36,526 bases of DNA from Streptomyces longispororuber (GCF_024448165.1 NZ_JAMOLN010000100.1:1-36526); one strand, 5' to 3'; counted from the first letter of the stretch, positions 15,384 through 23,677 are shown. Notes: generated from the sequence alone by a model not told the origin. Program-made: numbers and translations.

Positions 15384-17642
15384 GTGTTCACATCCGCGCT
15401 CAGACACGTGCCCGGATCCGCGCCCAGACACCGGATACCCAGAGCCCTCACCGCGATCGCACTCGTGGCGACGACCGCGACGGGCGTCGAGTTCGCCGTG
15501 CAGACACCGGCGAGCGCGCAGCCCAGCGCAGCAGGCACCGCACCCGCCGCGGCCGCCGCGCTCCCGACCGGCGCCACCACCGTGATCAACAAGGGCAGCG
15601 GCAAGTGCGTCGACGCCCGAGCGGCGGCGAGCGCCGACGGCACCGCCGTGCAGCAGTACAGCTGCAACGGCAGCAGCGCCCAGAACTGGCAGCTGGTGGC
15701 CACCAGCGGCGGCTACTACCGCGTGAACAGTGCCCTGGACGGCAGTAAGGCGTGGGACGTCACCGACGTGTCGACCGCCGACTCGGCCGCCGTCCAGCTG
15801 TGGTCGTACTCCAGCGGCGCGAACCAGCAGTGGCTGCCCGTCGCCGAGGCCGACGGCGCGTACCACTTCGTGAACCGCAACAGCGGCAAGTGCCTCGACG
15901 TGCCGGCCGCCTCCACCGCGGACAGCGTGCAGTTGGCGCAGTACACCTGCAACGGCACCGCCGCGCAGTCCTTCACGCTCGGCGGCGGCACGACGAACCC
16001 GCCCGGTACCCCGGACTTCGGCCCCAACGTCACCGTCTTCGACCCGTCGATGTCGTCCGCCGGCATCCAGTCCAAGCTGAACTCGGTCTTCGCCCAGCAG
16101 GAGACCAACCAGTTCGGCGCGGCCCGCCAGGCCCTGCTGTTCAAGCCGGGTACGTACAGTGCCAACGCCAACGTCGGCTTCTACACCCAGGTCGCGGGAC
16201 TCGGCCTGTCCCCGGACGACGTGACGATCAACGGCTCCGTGCACGCGGAGGCCGACTGGTTCCAGGGCAACGCCACACAGAACTTCTGGCGTTCCGCGGA
16301 GAACATGTCGGTCAACCCGACCGGCGGCACCGACCGTTGGGCCGTCTCGCAGGCCGCCCCGTACCGGCGCATGCACGTGCGCGGCAACCTCGCGCTCGAC
16401 GACGGCGGCTGGTCCAGCGGCGGCTTCATCTCCGACACCAAGGTCGACGGCCAGATCCGCTCCGGCTCCCAGCAGCAGTTCCTGACCCGCAACTCCCAGA
16501 TGGGCAGTTGGTCGGGCTCCAACTGGAACATGGTCTTCGTCGGCGACCAGGGCGCACCCGCCCAGTCCTTCCCCACGTACACGAACGTCGCGAGCACCCC
16601 GACGATCCGCGAGAAGCCGTTCCTCTACGTGGACGGGGCAGGCGCCTACAAGGTGTTCGTGCCCGCCCTGCGGGCCAACGCCACCGGCACGACGTGGAGC
16701 GGCAACACCCCGGCGGGCACGTCACTCCCGCTCGACCAGTTCTTCATCGTCAAGCCCGGCGCCACCGCCGCCGACATGAACGCGGCCCTCGCGGCAGGCA
16801 AGAACCTGCTGGTCACCCCCGGCGTCTACCACCTCAACCAGACGCTCGACATCACCCGCCCCGACACGATCGTCCTCGGCATGGGCCTCGCCACCCTCGT
16901 ACCGGACGGCGGGATCACCGCGATCAGCACCGCGGACGTCGACGGCATCCAGCTGGCGGGCCTGCTGATCGACGCGGGCACCACCAACTCCCAGACCCTC
17001 GTACGGATCGGCCCGAACGGCGCGTCCGCGAACCACGCCGCCGACCCGATCCAGCTCTCGGACTTCTTCGTCCGCATCGGCGGCGCCACCGTGGGCAAGG
17101 CGACGAACTCGGTCGTCGTGAACAGCGCGAACACCATCGTCGACCACACCTGGATCTGGCGGGCCGACCACGGCAACGGCGGCACCGTCGGCTGGACCAC
17201 CAACACCGCCGACACCGGCTTCGTCGTCAACGGCGCGAACGTCACCGCGTACGGTCTCTTCGTCGAACACTTCCAGAAGACCCAGGTCATCTGGAACGGC
17301 AACGCCGGCCGCACGTACTTCTTCCAGAACGAGATGCCCTACGACCCGCCCAACCAGGCCGCCTGGATGAACGGCAGCGGCAAGGGCTACCCCGCCTACA
17401 AGGTCGCCGACTCCGTCACCAGCCACGAGGCGTGGGGACTCGGCAGCTACTGCTACTTCAGCACCAACTCCAGCGTCGTCGCCGACCGCGCCTTCGAGGT
17501 GCCGAACACCTCCGGCGTCAGGTTCCACGACATGGTCACCGTCTCACTGGGCGGCACCGGCACCATCAGCCACGTCATCAACAACACGGGAGGCCCGTCC
17601 AACTCCACCTCCAACGTCGCCTACCTCACCACCTACCCGTAG
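15384..17642 (+). CDS. Secreted CBM13 + right-handed beta-helix protein, probable polysaccharide-active enzyme
   Basis: 752 residues from GTG 15384 with AGGAG 6 bases upstream, 26 bases after the chitinase stop. A signal peptide ends near residue 45 (TPASAQ). Residues ~65-196 are a CBM13 trefoil with GKC.D and Q.W repeats. After a Thr/Pro-rich linker, residues ~210-752 look like a pectate-lyase-type right-handed beta-helix: LLFKPGTYSANANVGFYTQV, then LLVTPGVYHLNQTLDI, VLGMGLATLVP, and stacked strand/turn segments such as VNSANTIVDHTWIWRADHG and VEHFQKTQVIWNG. Acidic residues in the helix could be catalytic, but I cannot assign a glycoside hydrolase family. Similar proteins sometimes carry an 'adenylyl cyclase' label; no cyclase domain is visible. 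It is likely co-transcribed with the chitinase. Confidence 0.8.
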   Translation: MFTSALRHVPGSAPRHRIPRALTAIALVATTATGVEFAVQTPASAQPSAAGTAPAAAAALPTGATTVINKGSGKCVDARAAASADGTAVQQYSCNGSSAQNWQLVATSGGYYRVNSALDGSKAWDVTDVSTADSAAVQLWSYSSGANQQWLPVAEADGAYHFVNRNSGKCLDVPAASTADSVQLAQYTCNGTAAQSFTLGGGTTNPPGTPDFGPNVTVFDPSMSSAGIQSKLNSVFAQQETNQFGAARQALLFKPGTYSANANVGFYTQVAGLGLSPDDVTINGSVHAEADWFQGNATQNFWRSAENMSVNPTGGTDRWAVSQAAPYRRMHVRGNLALDDGGWSSGGFISDTKVDGQIRSGSQQQFLTRNSQMGSWSGSNWNMVFVGDQGAPAQSFPTYTNVASTPTIREKPFLYVDGAGAYKVFVPALRANATGTTWSGNTPAGTSLPLDQFFIVKPGATAADMNAALAAGKNLLVTPGVYHLNQTLDITRPDTIVLGMGLATLVPDGGITAISTADVDGIQLAGLLIDAGTTNSQTLVRIGPNGASANHAADPIQLSDFFVRIGGATVGKATNSVVVNSANTIVDHTWIWRADHGNGGTVGWTTNTADTGFVVNGANVTAYGLFVEHFQKTQVIWNGNAGRTYFFQNEMPYDPPNQAAWMNGSGKGYPAYKVADSVTSHEAWGLGSYCYFSTNSSVVADRAFEVPNTSGVRFHDMVTVSLGGTGTISHVINNTGGPSNSTSNVAYLTTYP

Positions 17643-17665
17643 ACGACCGGAAGGACGGACACCCG

Positions 17666-18958
17666 ATGCATCGACACATAGGACGCACCCTCCTGGTGCT
17701 CGCGGCCCTGCTCGGCCTGGCCGCGCCACCGGCCGCCGCCGCCCACCCGAGCAGCACGGCGACAGCGGCGGCGGCCCCCTTCAAGGTGCTCGGCCTCTAC
17801 AGCGGCACCTGGGACGCGGCCCACATCGACTTCGAGAAGGAGGCCAACGACTGGCTGCCCAAGCAGGCGGCCGCGAACGGCTTCACCTACACCGCCAGCA
17901 ACGACTGGAACCTCCTCGCCAACGGCGGCGTCAACGCCTACCAGGTCGTCCTCTTCCTCGACGACCTCCCGCAGACCGCCGCCCAACGCACCGGCTTCGA
18001 GCAGTACATGCGCGGCGGCGGCGCCTGGATGGGCTTCCACGTCTCCGCGTTCACGACGGACGCGGCGAGCTGGTCCTGGTACCACAACACCTTCCTGGGC
18101 AGCGGCAACTTCAAGTCCAACACCTGGGGCCCGACGTCGGCGACCCTCAAGGTCGAGGACCGCACCCACCCGTCCACGGCGAACCTGCCCGCCACGTTCA
18201 CGTCGTCGGTCAGCGAGTGGTACAGCTGGTCCAACGACCTGCGCCAGAACTCCGACATCACGATCCTCGCGTCCGTGGACCCCAGCAGCTTCCCGCTGGG
18301 CACCGACCCCAACCAGTCCTGGTACAGCGGCTATTACCCCATCCTGTGGACCAACACGAAGTACAAGATGCTGTACGCGAACTTCGGCCACAACGCGATG
18401 AACTACGACACCAACACCCGCACCTCATCGACGTTCGCCAGCGCGCAGCAGAACCGCTTCCTGCTGGACGGCCTCAGATGGCTCGGCGGTGCGGACAACT
18501 CCACGCCCCCACAGGACGACACCCTCGACGAGACGTCCTGGTACACCCTGAAGAACGCCGGCAACGGCACCTGCGTCGACGCCCGCGCGGCCGCCACCAC
18601 GAACGGCACCGCGATCCAGCAGTACACCTGCAACACCACCCAGGCCCAGCAATTCCGCCTCACCGCGACGGACAACGGATACCGCCGCATCGCCGTACGC
18701 CCGAACCCCCAACAGGTCATCGACGTGACCGACGTATCGACCGCGGACAACGCACCCCTCCAACTCTGGTCCTACGGAGGCGGCCAGAACCAGCAATGGC
18801 TCCCGGTGAAGGAGACGACGACGGGCCGCTACCACTTCACGGCCCGCCACAGCGGCAAGTGCCTGACGGCGGCCGCGACGGCCACGAACAGCACGCAACT
18901 CACCCAGCGGACCTGTGATGGCTCGGCCGCGCAGAGCTTCACGGTGACGGCCGGCTGA
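17666..18958 (+). CDS. Secreted ThuA-like domain protein with C-terminal CBM13
   Basis: 430 residues from ATG 17666, preceded by GGAAGGA at a spacing of about 10, and 23 bases after the beta-helix gene. The signal peptide is residues 1-~26 (LLVLAALLGLAAPPAAAA). Residues ~38-275 are a ThuA-like, class I glutamine amidotransferase-fold domain (PF06283): FKVLGLYSGTW, YQVVLFLDD, FEQYMRGGGAWMGFHVSAF, then DRTHPSTANLP and PILWTNTKYKMLYANFGHN. Residues ~288-430 are a CBM13 trefoil, very like that of the preceding protein. Secreted ThuA-like proteins are common in Streptomyces polysaccharide loci, but their reaction is not established. It is the last gene before a strong terminator. Confidence 0.85.
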   Translation: MHRHIGRTLLVLAALLGLAAPPAAAAHPSSTATAAAAPFKVLGLYSGTWDAAHIDFEKEANDWLPKQAAANGFTYTASNDWNLLANGGVNAYQVVLFLDDLPQTAAQRTGFEQYMRGGGAWMGFHVSAFTTDAASWSWYHNTFLGSGNFKSNTWGPTSATLKVEDRTHPSTANLPATFTSSVSEWYSWSNDLRQNSDITILASVDPSSFPLGTDPNQSWYSGYYPILWTNTKYKMLYANFGHNAMNYDTNTRTSSTFASAQQNRFLLDGLRWLGGADNSTPPQDDTLDETSWYTLKNAGNGTCVDARAAATTNGTAIQQYTCNTTQAQQFRLTATDNGYRRIAVRPNPQQVIDVTDVSTADNAPLQLWSYGGGQNQQWLPVKETTTGRYHFTARHSGKCLTAAATATNSTQLTQRTCDGSAAQSFTVTAG

Positions 18959-18987
18959 CCTGCCAGGGGGAGTGGCCGGCCTCTTGT

Positions 18988-19020
18988 GCGGGGCGCCTGA
19001 TCGGGGCGCCCCGCTTTCTT
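18988..19020 (+). terminator. Rho-independent terminator of the CBM13 operon
   Basis: GCGGGGCGCC (18988-18997) and GGCGCCCCGC (19005-19014) form a perfect 10-bp stem with a 7-base loop, followed by TTTCTT. It lies 29 bases after the ThuA-like stop codon. Confidence 0.9.
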
Positions 19021-19053
19021 CCACAGCCTCCGACGTACCGGCAGGGGCGGTGC

Positions 19054-20130
19054 GTGGGGATGCAGTGGCAGTATGGATTTATGGGTGCATACGACGGCTA
19101 CACCGGGCGGATCGAAGTCGACGATCACACGATCACGATCCTCCGGCAGGGGATGGCGGCGAAGCTGTCCGGTCAGCGCGTCCCGTCGCGCACGCTGCCC
19201 TTGGCGGCCGTCTCGGACGTGGCCTTCAAGGATGCGTCACGCCTGGTCAACGGGCATCTCCAGATTGCCTTCGGCGGCGAGCCGCTCCCGGCGCTGACGG
19301 CGACCACGGCGGCATCCGACCCGAACACCGTCCTGTTCCGGCACAAGCAGCGCGAGGCGTTCCGGGAGCTGGCCGCGTTCCTGCAGAAGGTGGTCGCGAT
19401 GAACCGGAGCCAGGGCGTGGACAGCGCCCAGGTGTACGCGGCCGCGGACGACCCGCAAGCCCACCATGTCGGCAAGCTCGACGCCTACGCGCAGCGCCTC
19501 GAGGAGAAGAGCGCCACGCTGCAGGCACAGAGCGAGGAGCGGCAGGCGGCAGGGCGGCAGGACCGGGGCGAGAAGCTGGCCGCGAAGCTCGACCCGAGCG
19601 GCGAGCGTCCCGACATCGTGGCGGCCGCCGCGCGCATGAGCAACCGGCTGGGTGGCGGGCGCGAGTTGAAGAAGCTCGCCGAGCACCTGCACGACGGCGA
19701 GGAGGTCCAGCTCATCGCCCAGGGCACGTACGCGGACCGGCAGGGCATCCTCGTCCTCACGAACCTGCGGCTGCTGTTCCTGTTCCACGGTCTGGTCAGT
19801 CAGGCCAAGGAGGACTTCCCGCTGCGCCTGATCAGCTCGGTGCAGACCAAGAGCGGCATGGTCACGGGCGAGCTGCGGGTGTTCGTGTCCGGGAACAACG
19901 CAGTGATCAAGGGCATCGTCAAGAACGACCTCGCCCCGCTGGCAGACGCCGTCCGTGAAGGCATCGCCGCCGCGAGCACACCCCCTCCAGCGCCGGCTGC
20001 GACTGCGGCCGCCCCCGAACCCCCGGACGTCTTCGCGCAGATCGAGAAACTGGCCGACCTCCACAGGGCGGGCATCCTGAGCGACGAGGAGTTCGCAGAG
20101 AAGAAGCGGGAACTGCTCGGACGCCTGTGA
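19054..20130 (+). CDS. DUF4429 / bacterial PH-domain protein with C-terminal SHOCT
   Basis: 358 residues from GTG 19054; ATG 19060 and 19081 are in frame, and the conserved N-terminus probably starts at MGAYDGYTG (19081). The first ~110 residues look like a DUF4429/PH-like domain (GRIEVDDHTITILRQG, LPLAAVSDVAFKDAS). A charged, probably helical stretch (~140-205) follows, then a second bacterial PH domain (~225-310, EEVQLIAQGTYADRQGILVLTNLRLLFLFHG). The last ~35 residues are a typical SHOCT helix pair (IEKLADLHRAGILSDEEFAEKKRELL). Such proteins are cytoplasmic and probably bind protein or lipid partners; no enzymatic role is known. It forms a single-gene unit, convergent with the deacetylase gene. 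Confidence 0.75.
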   Translation: MGMQWQYGFMGAYDGYTGRIEVDDHTITILRQGMAAKLSGQRVPSRTLPLAAVSDVAFKDASRLVNGHLQIAFGGEPLPALTATTAASDPNTVLFRHKQREAFRELAAFLQKVVAMNRSQGVDSAQVYAAADDPQAHHVGKLDAYAQRLEEKSATLQAQSEERQAAGRQDRGEKLAAKLDPSGERPDIVAAAARMSNRLGGGRELKKLAEHLHDGEEVQLIAQGTYADRQGILVLTNLRLLFLFHGLVSQAKEDFPLRLISSVQTKSGMVTGELRVFVSGNNAVIKGIVKNDLAPLADAVREGIAAASTPPPAPAATAAAPEPPDVFAQIEKLADLHRAGILSDEEFAEKKRELLGRL

Positions 20131-20217
20131 GCCGGCGCGAGGCGCGCGTATTGACGACCGGGAGACGCCGCCGCACGACATCTCACCGGGAGCCGGAGCC
20201 CCGCAGGACGCAGTGGT

Positions 20218-20985
20218 TCACCGCACCGGGAAGCCGAAGGAGTAGCCCTGCTGCTTGAGCTGGGGGAGCAGTCGGCGCAGGGCCTCGACGGTCTGGGTGC
20301 GGTCGCCGCCCGCGTCGTGGAAGAGGAGCGTCGGCCCGTTGGGCAGTTCTTCCTGGACGGTGGCGACGATCGCGTCGGTGCCCGGCTGCTCGAAGTCCTT
20401 GGTGTCCACGTTCCAGCCGAGCGGCCGCATGCCCCGGGAGGCGGCGAGGTCGCGGCTGTAGGGGGTGAAGGCTCCGCCGGGTGCCCGGTAGTACATCGGC
20501 CGTACGCCCCCGGACGCCTCGGTGATCATGCGTTCGGCGTCGACGATCTGCCGCGACTGGTAGGACTCGGGCTTCTTGTCCATGGTGGTGTCGTGCGACA
20601 CGGTGTGGTCGCACAGCCGGTGCCCGGCCGCGACGACCTTCTTCACGAGATCGGGGTGGGCCTGAGCCTGCGTGCCCACCATGCAGAACGTGGCCTTCAC
20701 CCCGTACTCCCGCAGCACGTCCAGGACTTGGGGCGTCCATATGGGGTCGGGGCCGTCGTCGATCGTGATGTTGACGCCGCGTTCACCCGCCTCGGAAGCG
20801 TGCGCGATGCTCGCCGCGACCCGCTTCACGCCGCTGGAGACAGGGGCCTTCTCCCTGGGCGACGACACGTTCGCGGCACCGGCCTGCGCAGTCCACACCG
20901 AGGCACCCGTGGCCAGCAGTGTCACTCCGAGCGCCGCCCCGACCAACTTGCCGTACCAGCCCCGCTGCTCGCCGTGCCGTGCCAT
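20218..20985 (-). CDS. Secreted or membrane-anchored polysaccharide deacetylase (NodB domain)
   Basis: 255 residues; ATG 20985 with AAGGGGAC upstream. A hydrophobic segment (about 13-38, ending AQAGAA) is a signal peptide or anchor. From residue ~70 the NodB homology domain (PF01522, CE4) is complete: NITIDDGPD supplies the general base D76 and metal ligand D77, HTVSH gives ligands H127 and H131, RAPGG is motif 3 (R167), GWNVDTKDF is motif 4, and LLFHDAGG carries the final His. It should remove N-acetyl groups from peptidoglycan or chitin-type glycans in the wall, using a divalent metal. The chitinase operon is close by, but there is no direct link in transcription. It is divergent from the sigma factor gene. 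Confidence 0.93.
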   Translation of the reverse strand: MARHGEQRGWYGKLVGAALGVTLLATGASVWTAQAGAANVSSPREKAPVSSGVKRVAASIAHASEAGERGVNITIDDGPDPIWTPQVLDVLREYGVKATFCMVGTQAQAHPDLVKKVVAAGHRLCDHTVSHDTTMDKKPESYQSRQIVDAERMITEASGGVRPMYYRAPGGAFTPYSRDLAASRGMRPLGWNVDTKDFEQPGTDAIVATVQEELPNGPTLLFHDAGGDRTQTVEALRRLLPQLKQQGYSFGFPVR

Positions 20986-21018
20986 GTCCGTCCCCTTTTG
21001 CGCAGTCCTCGTCGACCC

Positions 21019-21035
21019 TGGTCACCGTGCGACCA
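21019..21035. repeat. Short inverted repeat upstream of the deacetylase gene
   Basis: TGGTC (21019-21023) and GACCA (21031-21035) are inverted around 7 bases, 34 bases before the deacetylase start. The arms resemble those of a DasR site, but the spacer is too long for one (2 bases expected). Confidence 0.2.
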
Positions 21036-21079
21036 CCCGTCAGGACGAGAGTCCCGGCTCAGAAGATCCGTCCGTTACT

Positions 21080-21116
21080 GATCACGGACAATCCCGGGAA
21101 AGATCGCGGACAATCC
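21080..21116. promoter_or_regulatory. Direct repeats GATC(A/G)CGGACAATCC between deacetylase and sigma genes
   Basis: GATCACGGACAATCC (21080-21094) and GATCGCGGACAATCC (21102-21116) match in 14 of 15 positions and start exactly 22 bases apart, about two turns of DNA. They lie between two divergent genes and are good candidates for a regulator-binding site. I know of no named regulator with this motif. Confidence 0.45.
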
Positions 21117-21258
21117 GCGGCGCCACCGGCAGCCAGAGATCCGGACCACCAACGGTTCGGCCGACGGGCTCGCAGAAAGTTGCTCCCACGAGGCAACCTG
21201 ATGCATCGACCAGCCAGTTGGCCAAGTATGAGCGGCGGAAGAGAACGGCGGTTGAGGA

Positions 21259-21765
21259 ATGGGCGGGAGGCGCACGGACGACTTCGAGGCGTTCGTCGAC
21301 GCTCGCGGCCCCAGGCTGCTGCGGGTCGCCTGGCTGCTGACGGGAGACGCCCACCTCGCCGAGGACCTGCTGCAGACAGTGCTCGCGCGCGTGTGGCCCA
21401 AGTGGCACAAGATCGCCGACGGGGAGCCGGAGGCGTACATCCGCAAGGCCCTCGTCCACACGCATGCCTCCTGGTGGCGGCGGCGCTGGCGGGGCGAGGT
21501 CCCGCACGGCGAACTCCCGGACCGAGCCGCCTTGTTCGATGCGTACGAGGGCGTGGAACAGGAGGAGGCCCTCGCGGCCGCCGTGCGCGCGTTGCCGGTG
21601 CGGCAGCGGTCGGTGGTTGTACTGCGCTACTTCGAGGACCTCAGTGTCGAGGAGACGGCCAAGGTGCTCGGCTGCGCGCCGGGCACGGTCAAGAGCCAGG
21701 CGTCCAAGGCGCTGCGCGCGCTGCGGGCGGTGGTGCCGGAGCCGGTGAGGACGTCCGATGAGTGA
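21259..21765 (+). CDS. ECF RNA polymerase sigma factor, SigE family
   Basis: 168 residues. Region 2 is LLRVAWLLTGDAHLAEDLLQTVLARVWPKWHKI (from ~20), which binds core polymerase and the -10 element. Region 4 is RQRSVVVLRYFEDLSVEETAKVLGCAPGTVKSQASKALRALR (~115-157), a helix-turn-helix for the -35 element. The length is that of the actinobacterial SigE-like ECF group. An in-frame TGA at 21253 excludes any earlier start, so ATG 21259 is used although the GAGGA lies directly against it; translation may be weak. The next gene overlaps it by 8 bases and encodes a membrane-anchored protein, the usual layout for a sigma factor with its cognate regulator. Autoregulation is typical but not proven here. 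Confidence 0.9.
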   Translation: MGGRRTDDFEAFVDARGPRLLRVAWLLTGDAHLAEDLLQTVLARVWPKWHKIADGEPEAYIRKALVHTHASWWRRRWRGEVPHGELPDRAALFDAYEGVEQEEALAAAVRALPVRQRSVVVLRYFEDLSVEETAKVLGCAPGTVKSQASKALRALRAVVPEPVRTSDE

Positions 21766-22525
21766 CGCCGCCGGCGACCACACCGGCAACCACGACCAAG
21801 CCGACCAAGAGCGCGCGCTGCGGGAGTTCCTGGAGCGCGAGGTGCCGCGGCTGCCCGCATCGGAGGACCGGATGCGGGGCGTACGCGAACGTATCCGCCG
21901 TCGTCGCCGTCGCCGTGCGGCCGCCGCGGCGGGAACCACGGCGCTCGTGGGCATCGCCGCCGCCGGCCTCCTGCTGCCCGGCGACCCGCCCGCCGAGCCG
22001 TCGTTCGTACCGCCCGCGGCCGCGCCCACGGGCACCGTCTTCCGCTACGCCGAACTGGACGGCCTGTCCCTGCGCCTGCCGCCCGGCTGGCACGGGACCG
22101 CCACACGCAAGGACCGCATGTGGGGCAAGGCGGGCCCGGTGGCGTACCTGACCTCGCGAGACCTGCCGCAGCCGTTCGCGACCTGCCCGGCGGACGTGAA
22201 CGGCCCCTGCCCGCCGAACCGGCTGACCGACGGCGGCAGCGTACTGGCGGCCGTGTCCCTCGACCGCAGTGTCGCGCTCCACAAGAAGATCCGCACGCCC
22301 GCCGGGTTCGACACCAGGATGCTCGGCCCCTACTGCCGCTCGCTCGGCGCCAAACGGGAGCTCTACGGCCTGTTCGCAGTAGGCGGGGCGACGAACTCCC
22401 ACCCGGCGACGGCCGTGGTCACCCTCTGCACGTACGGCCCCGCCACGGCAACGGCCCCACTGGAGACCGCCCTGCGCCAAGCCCTCGCCACGGCCCGCAT
22501 CACGCCGAGCGAGACAAACGGCTGA
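21758..22525 (+). CDS. Membrane-anchored protein, probable partner of the ECF sigma factor
   Basis: 255 residues; ATG 21758 lies inside the last codons of the sigma gene, indicating translational coupling. A charged cytoplasmic N-terminus (1-~52) ends in a run of Arg, followed by one membrane helix (~54-74, AAAAAGTTALVGIAAAGLLL) and an extracytoplasmic domain (~90-255). The outside domain has conserved-looking Cys residues (FATCPADVNGPCPPN, GPYCRSL, VTLC) that may form disulfides. No zinc-binding HxxxCxxC of classical anti-sigma factors is present. By position and topology it is probably the anti-sigma factor or sensor, but the family is not recognised. Confidence 0.65.
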   Translation: MSDAAGDHTGNHDQADQERALREFLEREVPRLPASEDRMRGVRERIRRRRRRRAAAAAGTTALVGIAAAGLLLPGDPPAEPSFVPPAAAPTGTVFRYAELDGLSLRLPPGWHGTATRKDRMWGKAGPVAYLTSRDLPQPFATCPADVNGPCPPNRLTDGGSVLAAVSLDRSVALHKKIRTPAGFDTRMLGPYCRSLGAKRELYGLFAVGGATNSHPATAVVTLCTYGPATATAPLETALRQALATARITPSETNG

Positions 22526-22588
22526 CGGGCCCCTGAGTACCCGGGCACGAACCGCAGCCGCAGCACGCACAGAACGAACAGAACGCGT

Positions 22589-22618
22589 CACACGTACGAC
22601 ACGCACCACACGTACGAC
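22589..22618 (+). repeat. 12-bp direct repeat CACACGTACGAC
   Basis: Two exact copies at 22589-22600 and 22607-22618, starting 18 bases apart, lie upstream of the L,D-transpeptidase gene in a purine-poor stretch. They could be a regulator site or simple-sequence drift. Confidence 0.3.
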
Positions 22619-22692
22619 CCGCCCTGCACGCGCGCTCCACGCGCCCCTCGACCGACAGCACCGCACTCACGACTCACGGAAGGCACACACCC

Positions 22693-23439
22693 ATGCCGTC
22701 CCGCCTCCACCTGGCGGTGTTCCTGGCCGCCGGCCTGCTCCTGACCGGCTGCTCGGACAGCACCACCACGGCGCGCGCCATCCCTCGCGACCCGGCCCAG
22801 CACGCCCCCGCCCCCAGTCCTGTACGGGCCGAACAAGCGGCGGCCCCAAAGGACATACCGGGCCTGGGCCCCAGAACCCTTTCCCGTATACCTGCCGCGG
22901 CCCGCCAGGCCATCGTCGTCACGGGAGACGGCGCCAATGCCACCACCGGCACGGCGCAGCGCTACGTCCGCGACGCAACCACCGGCTGGCGACGGCTCGG
23001 CACCCCCTGGCCCACCCGCAATGCCCTCAAGGGCTGGACCGCCCACCACGTCCAGGGCGACCTGCGCACCCCCTCCGGCGTCTTCGGCCTCACGGACGCG
23101 GGCGGCCACGAACCGAACCCCGGAACGGAGCTCCCGTACGACACGGGCCCGGCCTTCGTCGCGCGCGGCACCAACGCCGAGGGCGAGCCGCTGGGCGACG
23201 CCTTCGACTACGTCGTCGCCATCAACTACAACCGCAAGCCCGGCACCACCCCACTGGACTGGACCCGCCCGCTCGGTATGAACCGCGGCGGCGGCATCTG
23301 GTTCCACGTGGACCACGGCGGCCCCACCCAGGGCTGCGTCACTCTCCCCAAGCCCCGGATGCGCGAACTGCTGCGCTGGCTCGACAAGGAGAGCCGACCG
23401 GTGGTCGTGATGGGGGACAAGACGACCCTCGAACGCTGA
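22693..23439 (+). CDS. L,D-transpeptidase family lipoprotein (YkuD/ErfK type)
   Basis: 248 residues; ATG 22693 with GGAAGG at a spacing of 9. The N-terminus is a lipoprotein signal: hydrophobic core and lipobox LLTGC with the modified Cys at residue 20. After an Ala/Pro-rich linker, the catalytic part (~75-248) has DLRTPSGVFGLTDA, typical of the L,D-transpeptidase fold, and ends in WFHVDHGGPTQGCVTL, with the nucleophile C215 and upstream H205/H208. This is the family motif HXnGC in the form H..(T/Q)GC(V/I). L,D-transpeptidases make 3-3 cross-links in peptidoglycan or attach proteins to it, outside the membrane. An alternative is a peptidoglycan-modifying relative without transpeptidase activity. 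It stands as a single-gene unit. Confidence 0.85.
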   Translation: MPSRLHLAVFLAAGLLLTGCSDSTTTARAIPRDPAQHAPAPSPVRAEQAAAPKDIPGLGPRTLSRIPAAARQAIVVTGDGANATTGTAQRYVRDATTGWRRLGTPWPTRNALKGWTAHHVQGDLRTPSGVFGLTDAGGHEPNPGTELPYDTGPAFVARGTNAEGEPLGDAFDYVVAINYNRKPGTTPLDWTRPLGMNRGGGIWFHVDHGGPTQGCVTLPKPRMRELLRWLDKESRPVVVMGDKTTLER

Positions 23440-23462
23440 GCCTCGACCCGCCCTTCGGCCAT

Positions 23463-23479
23463 CGGAGTCTCCGACTCCG
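23463..23479. terminator. Small perfect hairpin after the L,D-transpeptidase gene
   Basis: CGGAGTC (23463-23469), TCC loop, GACTCCG (23473-23479), 24 bases past the stop codon. The 7-bp stem with a 3-base loop has no T-tract, so it is a weak terminator candidate or an operator. Confidence 0.4.
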
Positions 23480-23677
23480 AGAAGGAGCCCGTTGCGCGCC
23501 CAGCGCTTCGGATACGCCAGAGACACCGAACCAGTCGGTTCCCGGCCCATCAAGCAGGCCCACAGCTCAGAACTTCAATCCCGACTTCTCCGAGTTTCTC
23601 CGCAATCAGGTCGACTTCAACATGCGTCCCACTGCGGCCGGCAGCCTTCAACGATCTACTTCACCGAAGAGCGCATC

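Noticed and set aside
15384..17642. Adenylyl cyclase function for the beta-helix protein
   Set aside because: No cyclase domain or catalytic motif is visible. The protein is exported and has a sugar-binding module.
15752..17665. Upstream extension of the ThuA-like protein frame
   Set aside because: A shadow frame of the beta-helix gene; the signal peptide and ribosome binding site place the start at 17666.
21019..21035. DasR site upstream of the deacetylase
   Set aside because: The arms TGGTC/GACCA fit, but the 7-base spacer is wrong for the 16-bp dre consensus, so it is listed only as an inverted repeat.
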